Source of the DNA: Thalassotalea insulae
GTDB lineage: Bacteria > Pseudomonadota > Gammaproteobacteria > Enterobacterales > Alteromonadaceae
Direction: 5' to 3'
NCBI RefSeq assembly: GCF_030161395.1
Contig: NZ_BSST01000001.1
Coordinates: 2,604,001-2,668,000 of the forward strand
DNA: 64,000 nt
Shown: in pieces, positions 55,582 to 64,000 of the stretch
Position numbering within the stretch: the first letter of the stretch is position 1
Layout of the letters: each line of letters begins with the position of its first letter
The notes under the pieces: model-generated
What the model was told of the DNA's origin: nothing
The model's input: only the letters and a program-made list of their open reading frames with translations
The model's database searches: none
Translations under genes and position numbers: made by a program

Positions 55582-57021
55582 ATGAGTAGTAGTTCACCTT
55601 CTGAAGCGTTTAATAAAGCGTTTCCTGATGACCACCAACAAGAATATTCCACGTTATATGTGTTTTTTATTTCAGTGGTTGCCGCTATTGGCGGCTTTTT
55701 GTTTGGTTTTGATTCTGGGGTTATTAACGGTACGGTCAGTGCCTTAGGTAAAGCATTTAACGCTTCTGATATTTCTACCGGTTTTAATGTTGCTTCAGTA
55801 TTACTTGGTTGTGCACTCGGGGCATTAGCCGCTGGACCGCTGGCGGATCGTTATGGTCGTCGCATCATTATGATCATTACTGCGTTAATTTTTGCTACTA
55901 GTGCTTGGGGATCAGGTATTGCAGAAACTTCAGCGGAATTTATCTTTTATCGTTTATTCGGTGGTTTAGGTATTGGTGCTGCGTCTGTGCTGGCACCCGC
56001 TTATATTGCTGAAGTATCACCTGCGGCGTTGAGAGGCCGTTTTGCTACTTTGCAGCAGCTAGCCATAGTACTGGGTTTATTTGCTGCGTTTTTAAGTAAT
56101 TACATGATAGCGTCTAACGCAGGTAGCGCAGAAGCACTATTTCTCTTTGACATTCCGGCTTGGCGTTGGATGTTTTGGGTCGAGTTAATTCCATCGACCC
56201 TGTTTTTTATTGGGGTATTGTTTATCCCTGAGTCTCCTCGCTATTTGGTGGCTCAAGGGATGACAGATAAGGCCGCGCAAGTATTTAAACGGATATCGAT
56301 GCGCGATACACAAGCACAAATTGCTGATGTTCAGCAATCGCTGCACGGAGATAAGAAGCCAAGTATTGCCGATCTCTTTATCGAGAAAACGGGTAAAATC
56401 CACCCCATTGTCTGGGTCGGGATAGCGCTGTCGGTATTCCAGCAGTTTGTTGGTATTAATGTGGTGTTTTATTATGGCGCTGAACTTTGGCAAGCCGCCG
56501 GTTTTGATGAATCTCAGTCTTTATTGATTAATGTGATGACAGGTATTACTAATATTTTATCTACTTTTATCGCGATTGCCTTAGTGGACAAAGTTGGTCG
56601 TAAGCCGTTGTTACTGGTAGGTAGTGTCGGGATGTTTGTTTGCTTGAGCAGTTTGACCTTTATTTTTGGCAATGCGGGCTTTGATGAATTAGGCAAACTA
56701 GCATTAACTGAAACTATGGGGACGGTTGCATTAGTGATGGCTAATTTATTCGTGGTATTTTTTGGCTTAAGCTGGGGACCGATTGTCTGGGTACTACTAG
56801 GGGAAATGTTTAATAACCGCATTCGTGGTGCTGCGTTAGCTGTTGCCGCCAGTGCGCAGTGGATTGCTAATTTTGCCATTACTATGAGTTTCCCGATAAT
56901 GTTAGGTAGCATAGGGTTGTCAGGGGCTTATGGCTTCTATGCGATATCGGCATTGATCAGCGTGTTCTTTATCATACGCTTTGTTAAAGAGACTCGGGGT
57001 AAACGACTAGAAGAAATGTAA
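55582..57021 (+). CDS. Sugar-porter MFS transporter
   Basis: A 479-residue, 12-segment permease of the sugar porter family (XylE/GLUT type). Signatures: GFDSGVINGTVSALG in TM1, PLADRYGRRI, PESPRYLVAQG, QQFVGINVVFYYG, and VDKVGRKPLLL. The substrate is probably a hexose or pentose, by proton symport. It follows FecR by 85 bases and is near the LacI gene, part of the sugar locus. Confidence 0.93.
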   Translation: MSSSSPSEAFNKAFPDDHQQEYSTLYVFFISVVAAIGGFLFGFDSGVINGTVSALGKAFNASDISTGFNVASVLLGCALGALAAGPLADRYGRRIIMIITALIFATSAWGSGIAETSAEFIFYRLFGGLGIGAASVLAPAYIAEVSPAALRGRFATLQQLAIVLGLFAAFLSNYMIASNAGSAEALFLFDIPAWRWMFWVELIPSTLFFIGVLFIPESPRYLVAQGMTDKAAQVFKRISMRDTQAQIADVQQSLHGDKKPSIADLFIEKTGKIHPIVWVGIALSVFQQFVGINVVFYYGAELWQAAGFDESQSLLINVMTGITNILSTFIAIALVDKVGRKPLLLVGSVGMFVCLSSLTFIFGNAGFDELGKLALTETMGTVALVMANLFVVFFGLSWGPIVWVLLGEMFNNRIRGAALAVAASAQWIANFAITMSFPIMLGSIGLSGAYGFYAISALISVFFIIRFVKETRGKRLEEM

Positions 57022-57088
57022 TTCTTCTTAGCTCACTTGATATCTATCTATAACCATCTGTTGATCTAAGGTGGTTATTTTAGCGGGG

Positions 57089-57122
57089 TGAACTTTACAG
57101 TATAAATTTTGTGTAAAGTTCA
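57089..57122 (+). terminator. Hairpin after the sugar-porter gene
   Basis: TGAACTTTACA and TGTAAAGTTCA form an 11-bp perfect stem, 67 bases after the MFS stop. A T-run is absent; a terminator role is inferred from position. Confidence 0.5.
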
Positions 57123-57318
57123 ACACGCCTCTATCCTATATATCCTCTTCTTTTATCTATACTTAGCTTAATTTAATTAATTATTATTCGTCCAATAGCT
57201 AAATTATACCCATGCAGGTATTTGAGCTAAGGGAATATTTCAGCTTATGAATGCAAATATTTAAGGAGGATTGTGGGTTTAGTTATTTGTTGTTCATTTA
57301 CGGTTGTTTGTTCTAGGC

Positions 57319-57459
57319 CGGTTGCAATCTGATGTGATGGACGGTGTGCGCAGTTATGGTCGTGATAGCAAAGATATGCTGCACAGTACTGATGTCGCTA
57401 TGTATGCAGCAAAAGCTGCTAGACCTAATGATTATAAACTTAAATCGGCGTTAAATTGA
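57319..57459 (+). pseudogene. Diguanylate cyclase (GGDEF) C-terminal remnant
   Basis: 46 codons read like the end of a GGDEF domain: YGRDSKDMLHSTDVAMYAAK, then AARPNDYKLKSALN and a stop. The active GGDEF motif and everything before it are missing. It sits alone in the 629-base gap between the MFS and LacI genes. The rest of the gap (57022-57650) holds only AT-rich sequence and the LacI promoter, with a small palindrome AACCTTAGGTT at 57611-57621. Confidence 0.6.
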
Positions 57460-57650
57460 TAAGCGTTAAGTACCCGTTGCCGTTTTGCCAGAGCATTTAC
57501 ATTGCGTTTGATAATAACACTATGAAAAATGTTGATTATTAATGTCTAGATAGTATTAAAATCGCTATATTAAGTTAATGTTTTGCGTAGCATTCTAGGG
57601 TACTATTTAACCTTAGGTTATTTATTAAGTACTAGTTAAGAGGTTTTTTC

Positions 57651-58670
57651 ATGGCTAAAGCAACATCATTTGATATTGCCTATAAAGCGGGGGTGTCACA
57701 ATCTACCGTGTCTCGTGCCTTGCGCAATAGTCCATTAGTTAATGAAGAAACCCGGTTGAAAGTGCAGCAAATAGCTCGGGAATTGAATTACAAAGTCGAT
57801 AAGCACGCCAGCAGCCTGCGAACCCAGCAAAGTAATACCATTGCCTTATTGTTATTTGAAGACCCTACTAATGATGACTCGTTAATTAATCCGTTTTTTT
57901 TGTCTATGCTTGGCAGTATCACCCGCGCCTGTGCGCAAAAAGGTTATGATCTGTTAGTTTCGTTTCAACAATCAAGCAATGACTGGCATGCAGATTTTGA
58001 AGACAGTAAAAAAGCCGATGGCCTGATTTTACTTGGTTATGGCGATTTTGTTGATTATGAAGAAAAGCTGCTGCAGTTAAGCCAGCAAAACACGCACTTT
58101 ATTCGCTGGGGTGCACCGGTGAAAAATGACAAGATAGTCTCGGTTGGCTGCGACAACTTTCATGGCGGTTATCAGATCACTGAGCATGTGATTAAAAATG
58201 GTCGTACTAAGTTTGCGTTTTTAGGAGATGCCTCCAGCCACTCGCCGGAATTTCTCGACCGTTATCACGGCTTCTGTCAGGCGTTAACCGATAATAAATT
58301 GTCGATAAACAGTGAGTTGCAAATTGATGCGATTTCGGTGGAAGATTCCGGTTATCAGGCAGCCTGTCAATTAATTAAAAAAGGCATCGAGTTTGATGCG
58401 ATATTTGGCGCCAGCGATTTAATTGCCATTGGTGCTATGCGGGCATTGCAGGAGCATGGTATTAAAATTCCTGAACAGGTTGCAGTGGTTGGCTTTGATG
58501 ATATCGCGGTTGCCAGCTTTACCATTCCGGCATTAACGACGGCAAAGCAAGACACTAAACTAGCGGGGGAGTTATTAGTCGATAATTTGATTGCGCTAAT
58601 TAATGGAGAAACCCCTGAAACGACTCTGATGCCAACGACACTGATCGTGCGTAAATCCTGCGGTAACTAG
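57651..58670 (+). CDS. LacI/GalR-family transcription regulator
   Basis: A 339-residue regulator. The helix-turn-helix is at the N-terminus (FDIAYKAGVSQSTVSRALRN) with the minor-groove hinge helix (DKHASSLRTQQS). A periplasmic-binding-like ligand domain follows (LTLIVRKSCGN type end; AVVGFDDIAVASFTIPALTT). It should bind a sugar and control the surrounding transporters and the GH97 enzyme. The specificity cannot be read from sequence. Confidence 0.94.
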   Translation: MAKATSFDIAYKAGVSQSTVSRALRNSPLVNEETRLKVQQIARELNYKVDKHASSLRTQQSNTIALLLFEDPTNDDSLINPFFLSMLGSITRACAQKGYDLLVSFQQSSNDWHADFEDSKKADGLILLGYGDFVDYEEKLLQLSQQNTHFIRWGAPVKNDKIVSVGCDNFHGGYQITEHVIKNGRTKFAFLGDASSHSPEFLDRYHGFCQALTDNKLSINSELQIDAISVEDSGYQAACQLIKKGIEFDAIFGASDLIAIGAMRALQEHGIKIPEQVAVVGFDDIAVASFTIPALTTAKQDTKLAGELLVDNLIALINGETPETTLMPTTLIVRKSCGN

Positions 58671-58839
58671 CGATTTAATTCTTTGCGTATATCTAAAAAA
58701 CCTCTTTATCTTTTCTATTAATACAATTATTTGCCTATAAGTGAATATTAATTGTTAATTTCTTGTAATATTCTGTAACATATGGTGCTTTAAATTTCGC
58801 CTATTTCAAAACAATAAAAACAAACGGATTTTTATCATT

Positions 58840-61764
58840 ATGAAATTAAAACATATGGTTTCAGCTATGTTGCTGATATCACTCGTAGGTTGTGGCGGAG
58901 GTTCAGGTTCAAGCTCTGAATCAGCTACAACCAAACCTGCTTCTAATAATCCACCGGTTGCCAATAATGATGCTATTGAGGTCGGCATGAACGTATCGAC
59001 GGAACTTGACGTTCTGGCAAATGATAGCGATGTCGATAGTTTTACTTTGGCTTCGGTAACAGAAGCAAGTAACGGTAGCGTGCTACAGAATGACCACAAT
59101 ATTATTTATACACCTACAGATGGGTTTGTCGGTAATGACAATTTTTCGTACACCATTAAAGATAGCATTGGTCAAGAAGCAACGGCCACCGTTAACTTAA
59201 CTGTTTATAATATTCCACCAACCGCTGTTGATGACATTGTACAAACACAGCAAAGTAGCAATGTTGAAATTGACGTACTTGCCAATGACCTGTCTGTAGG
59301 AAAGCATCAATTAACGGTTACTAGTACTTCGGTGCCAGCACATGGCTCAGTTGAGCTTATAGAAGGCATATTAACCTATACACCGACAAGTGGTTTTGTT
59401 GGTGAAGATAGCTTTATTTACATAATAGAAGACAGTTTAGGAGATGAAGCGACGGCAAGGGTTAGCGTGAATATCGCGAATGTTATACCAACAACGAATG
59501 ATGATGAAGCAAGTATTAAGCAAAACGAAAGTATCACGGTAGATGTACTTGGAAATGATAGTGACGCTCTGGGCGATGTCTTAACTATATCGGCCCTTGA
59601 CGGAGTGAATCATGGTAACGCTAGCATTGAAAACAATAAAATAGTTTATAACCCAACTCCAGGCTATGCCGGTAATGAAACTATCAACTATACCGTAAAT
59701 GATGGCTATGATGGGCAAAGTGAGGCAAAACTGACTATCAGCATAGATAATGTTGAACCAATAGCCAGTGACGACAGTGTTTATACTTTAAAAAATAAAA
59801 GCATAGCTATTGACGTACTCGCGAATGATAAAGATGTCATTGATGATACTTTAACTATTCAAACCGTATCAGCGGCGTTGCATGGCAATGTAACTATCGT
59901 TGATGGTAAGTTAAATTACCAACCAATCACTGATTATGTTGGTGATGATGAGTTTGAATATACTTTAGTGGATAGCCATGGTGCATCTGACTCAAGCACT
60001 GTTACTGTTAAGGTCGGTACTGCCATTAATTTACAGGGAAAAGTAGTCGGGTATCAGCAGTCAGGATTAGAAGTTGCTATTAAACTTGGAGAGCAAGAAT
60101 TAACGACTACGACTGATGAGCAAGGCAACTACGCTATTGAATTACAAACAGTTGAGCCAGATAGCTTATTAATTGCTTATGTTGATAATGCAGCTGAAAA
60201 TTACAACTTACGCGCTTATTTGGGGGATTTAGCTAGCCTATTAGCTGACGTTGATGAAAATGATAATTTTGTCATCCATAAGAATATTACTGATTTAACG
60301 ACAGCAGAATACGAGTTAATTGATGTAATGCATGAAGGCCATGAATTAAATAACATAGCTGAGTTAATAGACGCTCAGTATGACGCGGATAGCTTTTATC
60401 TATTGCAAATGACCATAGCCGCAATGTTAGTTAATCAAGATAATGGTCTGACTTTACCTGGTGGTTTTACCACGGTTAATGAGTTTATTAAATCTACTGA
60501 GCAAATGAACCAACAAATGGCAGTGTGGCGAGAATATAATAGCGCCTTATACCATCAGGCTTATACAGATTTAGCAACTAATTCCGAATTAAGTCGTTAC
60601 CCAAGTAGGTTAACTCAAGGGCATCATTTATTGGTGCCATCTACAGCGCTACGTAATACTAACAGCGGTTTGTACTACCCGATAAATATAGCGCTTTCTG
60701 AAGATGGTGGTAACTATTCCGATTCAATCGGCAATGTAAATATTTCATATGATTGGCAGCAAACAGGCAATCAGTTAAAAATTACTTTTGATAGTTCAAC
60801 AAATGCTATTAGTGAGTCACAAACGCATTATTGTGCTGGTGGAGCGTGGGGTAGCTCTTATTTCACACCTAGCTCGATTGAATTAACGCAGTTATATACA
60901 ACAGCGCAATATTCAGTGTATTTGCAAAAAACAGAAGCTACTGAAGCCAATCTGTACTGTGATAACGATATTCCTGTTTTTTATAAAACAGTTCGCCATT
61001 ATTTTTCACGTGAGCTTCCAAAGATTAAAGGTGAATATTACCTTACGACACTACATAATAAAAAACGTGTGTTCAACGATGAATATCGCATTTCACCATC
61101 TGCCGGTCTAGTTAATTTTAATGAAAATGGTACCTTTGTTGAAATGCTCACTAATAGTGAAGAATTAACTGGCAACTGGCAGATTATAAATAATGAGCTG
61201 CTATTAACTTATCAAGATAATATTTCAGTTAGATATCAGTACATCGCAGATTTTTATGGTGTACCGCGGTTCTTGATTACACATATACAAGATGGTGTAG
61301 TCAATGGGGTCAGTAGTGCTTACCTTGTAAAAAAAGCGAATATTACGGTACCGCAGATTACGGCTGGCTATTGGTATTTTGGTGCAATTGAAAGGCCTCC
61401 TTTAGATTCATATTTATCGTATTCATTGTCCAGGGTGGATTTTCAAACTGAAAACATAGGTAATTGGCAGACGTTTCTTTCAGGTAATGAGTGGCATACA
61501 CACTCTGGAGAATATGGTGTATTTACCTGGCGAATAGCCGATAACCGCATTTATCATGATTATTATAAGTTGGATGGTGCTGGAGTTAATTATTGCGATG
61601 TTAGTCAAGATAATTGTTATATTTATAATACCGATGAGTTTGAAGTGATTGCAGATATAAACGGAATATATTTTGTCAAGTTCATTTATCATTTTTTTGA
61701 TGAAACCGGAGCGTTATTCGGTTCAGATAGTGGAATACATTCGTTTAAGTATGTTGCTCACTAA
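58840..61764 (+). CDS. Lipoprotein with four tandem cadherin/Ig-like repeats
   Basis: A 974-residue surface lipoprotein (lipobox SLVGC, Cys18, then a Ser-rich spacer). About residues 38-400 hold four ~92-residue tandem-95/cadherin-like repeats (each with DVLAND, YTPTDGFVGNDNFSYT-type segments). After a spacer, the ~560-residue C-terminal part has no family I recognise and contains two Cys-rich spots (HYCAGGAW, YCDVSQDNCYIY). It lies within the sugar locus and may be a binding or adhesion protein. Confidence 0.82.
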   Translation: MKLKHMVSAMLLISLVGCGGGSGSSSESATTKPASNNPPVANNDAIEVGMNVSTELDVLANDSDVDSFTLASVTEASNGSVLQNDHNIIYTPTDGFVGNDNFSYTIKDSIGQEATATVNLTVYNIPPTAVDDIVQTQQSSNVEIDVLANDLSVGKHQLTVTSTSVPAHGSVELIEGILTYTPTSGFVGEDSFIYIIEDSLGDEATARVSVNIANVIPTTNDDEASIKQNESITVDVLGNDSDALGDVLTISALDGVNHGNASIENNKIVYNPTPGYAGNETINYTVNDGYDGQSEAKLTISIDNVEPIASDDSVYTLKNKSIAIDVLANDKDVIDDTLTIQTVSAALHGNVTIVDGKLNYQPITDYVGDDEFEYTLVDSHGASDSSTVTVKVGTAINLQGKVVGYQQSGLEVAIKLGEQELTTTTDEQGNYAIELQTVEPDSLLIAYVDNAAENYNLRAYLGDLASLLADVDENDNFVIHKNITDLTTAEYELIDVMHEGHELNNIAELIDAQYDADSFYLLQMTIAAMLVNQDNGLTLPGGFTTVNEFIKSTEQMNQQMAVWREYNSALYHQAYTDLATNSELSRYPSRLTQGHHLLVPSTALRNTNSGLYYPINIALSEDGGNYSDSIGNVNISYDWQQTGNQLKITFDSSTNAISESQTHYCAGGAWGSSYFTPSSIELTQLYTTAQYSVYLQKTEATEANLYCDNDIPVFYKTVRHYFSRELPKIKGEYYLTTLHNKKRVFNDEYRISPSAGLVNFNENGTFVEMLTNSEELTGNWQIINNELLLTYQDNISVRYQYIADFYGVPRFLITHIQDGVVNGVSSAYLVKKANITVPQITAGYWYFGAIERPPLDSYLSYSLSRVDFQTENIGNWQTFLSGNEWHTHSGEYGVFTWRIADNRIYHDYYKLDGAGVNYCDVSQDNCYIYNTDEFEVIADINGIYFVKFIYHFFDETGALFGSDSGIHSFKYVAH

Positions 61765-61876
61765 GCAAGGTTGAATGGTGGTTTACAAAAATGTTGGTAA
61801 GGATAGCGGAGTATTAAAGTTATTTGCTGAATACGATTAAATCCTGCGGCAGTTAATCGCTTTAATCTGATAAACA

Positions 61877-61911
61877 AAGCCCGACTAAGTAACACTTAGC
61901 CGGGCTTTTTT
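61877..61911 (+). terminator. Rho-independent terminator
   Basis: AAGCCCG-A-CTAAGT / ACTTAG-C-CGGGCTT stem (13 pairs, one mismatch) followed by a T-run, 113 bases after the lipoprotein stop. The minus-strand MFS gene ends at 61989, so it may end both. Confidence 0.88.
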
Positions 61912-61988
61912 ATTTGGATTTACTTTTGAGCTACTCGTGAGTATAGATTGTTGCCGGTGTGATAAGAGCAAGCATCAGCTGTTGAAAA

Positions 61989-63479
61989 CTAAGCGGTTAC
62001 TGTTTCGCGCTTTACGCCATTTGGCTCGCTGACTTTATCGTCAACAAAGTAAACTGAAAACGCCGCTAATAACATTGATGCACCAGCCATCATTAGAATG
62101 TAAATTGCCTGATTATCGAAAATTGCGGTCAGGATCCAACCGGCAAATAGTCCAGAGATTATTTGTGGCGCCGCGATAGTAAAGTTAAAAATCCCCATAT
62201 AAACCCCGGTTTGTTTAACCGGAATGCTACCTGCCAAAATAGCGTAAGGCATGGCTAAAATCGCCGCCCAAGCGATTCCTACTCCTATCATTGGAATAAG
62301 CAGTGCAACAGCGCCTGTTGGCACTTCTACTTGAGTGATTAATAAGTTTACTGTCGTTAAGCTTGGATCATGTAAAAAGAAGATACTTAAATAACCTAAG
62401 CCGCCGGCAACTAACGACATTGAATAGGTCAGTTTACGGCCAAGCTTATTGGCGATTTTTGCCAGAAATACCGAGAATATCGCGGCAAACAGTGAATAGG
62501 CGGCAAAGATAATACCGACCCAGTCACCCGCAGCGCCTTTAGCGGCAGCAATATGGGCTGGAATAGTGTTGACGCTGGCTAAGTAATCCGGATCGAACCA
62601 CTTAGCATCTATGCCCCAAATATGTTGGGTAATTGCCGGCATGGTATAGACCCACATAATAAATAATGCAAACCATGAAAATAATTGTACCAGTGCCAGT
62701 TGTTTCATCGTTGTGGGCATAGTCTTCATTAAGCGAAAGAAATTAGCCAGTTTCGCGAGTATTGAGCGCGGTTGTGTAACGTTATCATGGGCTGATAAAC
62801 CATATTGCCCTGGTGCATACTCTTTGGTTCTGAGCACAGTCCACAGCACGGAACCAAACATTACGCTGGCACCAAGATAAAATGCCCAGATAACTGAGGG
62901 CGCAACTTCACCAGTTGGTGCAGTGTTTTCTAAGCCAATAATATTGGTTAAAACAAAAGGTAATATTGAACCACAAACCGCACCAATATTAATCAGTAGC
63001 GATTGCACCGAGTAACCGATATTGCGTTGCTCATCTGGCACCATATCTGAGACCAAGGCACGAAATGGCTGAAACGCGACATTAAAAGAGGCATCCATTA
63101 ATGCCAGCATCATGGCACCAAAGAATAATGGCGTGATCACACTGGCAATGGTGGAGGAATTTGGCATTAATAACATGCCGATCGCCGCGGCTATTCCGCC
63201 CATAAGAATATAGGGATTACGTCGGCCGATGCGATTCCAAGTGCGATCGGATGCCGAACCAACAATCGGCTGTATTAGCAGCCCCATAATAGGGGCGACT
63301 AACCAGAACAAGGAAAGTGAGTGTAAGTCTGCACCTAAGTCGGACAGGATCCTGCTGGCGTTGGCATTTTGCAAAGCAAAGCCAAACTGCACCCCTAAAA
63401 AGCCAAAGCTGATGTTCCAAATTTGCCAAAAACTCAGCTTAGGTTTGCTTTGAACTGATGCCGTTGTTGATGTCGTCAT
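61989..63479 (-). CDS. MFS sugar transporter (maltose/GPH-like)
   Basis: A 496-residue, 12-segment permease of the SLC45/GPH type (PIVGSASDRTWNRIGRRNPY, LIPMIGVGIAWAAILAMPYA, GVYMGIFNFTIAAPQIISGL). Such permeases often carry maltose or sucrose by proton or sodium symport. It starts 26 bases after the GH97 stop on the same strand, so the two are likely cotranscribed. Confidence 0.91.
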   Translation of the reverse strand: MTTSTTASVQSKPKLSFWQIWNISFGFLGVQFGFALQNANASRILSDLGADLHSLSLFWLVAPIMGLLIQPIVGSASDRTWNRIGRRNPYILMGGIAAAIGMLLMPNSSTIASVITPLFFGAMMLALMDASFNVAFQPFRALVSDMVPDEQRNIGYSVQSLLINIGAVCGSILPFVLTNIIGLENTAPTGEVAPSVIWAFYLGASVMFGSVLWTVLRTKEYAPGQYGLSAHDNVTQPRSILAKLANFFRLMKTMPTTMKQLALVQLFSWFALFIMWVYTMPAITQHIWGIDAKWFDPDYLASVNTIPAHIAAAKGAAGDWVGIIFAAYSLFAAIFSVFLAKIANKLGRKLTYSMSLVAGGLGYLSIFFLHDPSLTTVNLLITQVEVPTGAVALLIPMIGVGIAWAAILAMPYAILAGSIPVKQTGVYMGIFNFTIAAPQIISGLFAGWILTAIFDNQAIYILMMAGASMLLAAFSVYFVDDKVSEPNGVKRETVTA

Positions 63480-63505
63480 TATTTAAACCTAATGTTGTTA
63501 ACTGT

Positions 63506-64000
63506 TTAGTTAAGCGCTTTAAAACGAATTGCTGCGCCACCACTGGTTGCCAGTGGTAAATTAAGCACATCTTTTGCTGTGACTTCTTTTTGCTCGATAA
63601 TCATCTCATAAGGATTATCTACCCAGTTAGCATTTTTACCATCACGATAAATTTGTGCCTGGTAACGTTTTTTACTGTCTAAGAAGTCTAATGGCAAGGT
63701 CAGCGTGCGGGCATCTTCATTGGTTAATGCACCTAAGTACCAATCATCACCATCGCGTTCTTGACGAGCGAAAGCGACATATTGACCTACTTCACCGGCA
63801 ATGGCTTTACTTTCCTGCCAATCGGTTGGTACATCTAGAATAAACTGAAATGCCGGAAGATTCGCTTCATAGTTACGAGGCAGATCCGATGCCATTTGAA
63901 TTGGACTGTAAAGTACTACGTATAATGCCAGTTGTTTCGCTAAGGTGGTTTGCGGACGATCGGTATCTGCACCTAAGCCTTTAAATGCCATATCAAACGT
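63506..64000 (-). CDS. GH97 alpha-glucosidase-like protein (3' part only)
   Basis: The last ~164 residues of a gene whose start lies beyond 64000. The segments LALYVVLYSPIQMASDLPRN, FQFILDVPTDWQESKAIAGE and LGALTNEDARTLTLPLDFLD match the C-terminal part of family GH97 (SusB type) enzymes. GH97 enzymes hydrolyse alpha-glucosidic (or some alpha-galactosidic) bonds in the periplasm. It is probably the first gene of an operon with the MFS transporter. Confidence 0.85.
   Translation of the reverse strand, partial: TFDMAFKGLGADTDRPQTTLAKQLALYVVLYSPIQMASDLPRNYEANLPAFQFILDVPTDWQESKAIAGEVGQYVAFARQERDGDDWYLGALTNEDARTLTLPLDFLDSKKRYQAQIYRDGKNANWVDNPYEMIIEQKEVTAKDVLNLPLATSGGAAIRFKALN

Overview
The window reads as a chromosomal segment of a marine gammaproteobacterium of the Alteromonadales, most like Colwelliaceae (Colwellia/Thalassotalea group). 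This placement is inferred from conserved gene neighbourhoods (petABC-sspAB; dolP-diaA-yraN-lpoA facing rsmI, with rnpB next), moderately AT-rich DNA, many surface lipoproteins, and a TonB receptor/flavin-halogenase-like/sugar locus. No database search was possible. I saw no rRNA or tRNA genes, no CRISPR array and no intact transposase.

Region 1 (1-16650) is core housekeeping. It holds the 5' end of a secreted choice-of-anchor-I type lipoprotein, helicase HrpB, a CNNM/CBS membrane protein, PBP1b (mrcB), the cytochrome bc1 operon (petABC), stringent starvation proteins SspA/SspB, a cupin protein, the dolP-diaA-yraN-lpoA block on the minus strand, divergent rsmI, and RNase P RNA with promoter and terminator. 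mrcB and lpoA both serve envelope growth, although LpoA is known as the partner of PBP1a.

Region 2 (16650-38000) is accessory. After rnpB comes an unknown gene, a NarL-type response regulator with a MASE1-like histidine kinase (preceded by an 18-bp perfect palindrome), and a serine-recombinase C-terminal remnant. Then come yjdM, an alpha/beta hydrolase coupled to an ECF sigma factor with a membrane-embedded tail, a PEBP+YHYH surface lipoprotein with a small secreted partner, a PEP-CTERM protein, and two unknown exported proteins beside a hybrid histidine kinase/LuxR regulator pair. A 25-nt motif with a GGGTGAAAACCC core occurs twice around those exported proteins and is a candidate regulator site. 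A CadC-like TPR regulator divergent from a secreted amidohydrolase and a PA2779/PA2778-type pair close the region.

Region 3 (38000-47000) holds a chemoreceptor, a decayed HlyD/ABC efflux operon, glutamate dehydrogenase, an NhaA antiporter, a diguanylate cyclase, and an outer-membrane barrel translationally coupled to a short PstS-like periplasmic protein.

Region 4 (47000-64000) looks like a nutrient (probably alpha-glucan) utilisation locus. It has DUF6445, SapC, a flavin-dependent halogenase-like protein, and a TonB receptor whose N-terminal STN domain is followed by an internal second signal-peptide-like segment. Divergent from these are an ECF sigma and FecR pair, then a sugar-porter MFS, a GGDEF remnant, a LacI regulator, a tandem Ig/cadherin-like lipoprotein, another sugar-type MFS, and the 3' part of a GH97 alpha-glucosidase-like enzyme. 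The likely scheme is signalling from receptor STN through FecR to the sigma factor, with LacI sensing internal sugar. The most unusual points are the two-signal TonB receptor, the repeated 25-nt motif, the membrane-tailed sigma factor, and the halogenase-like enzyme with an altered WxWxIP motif.
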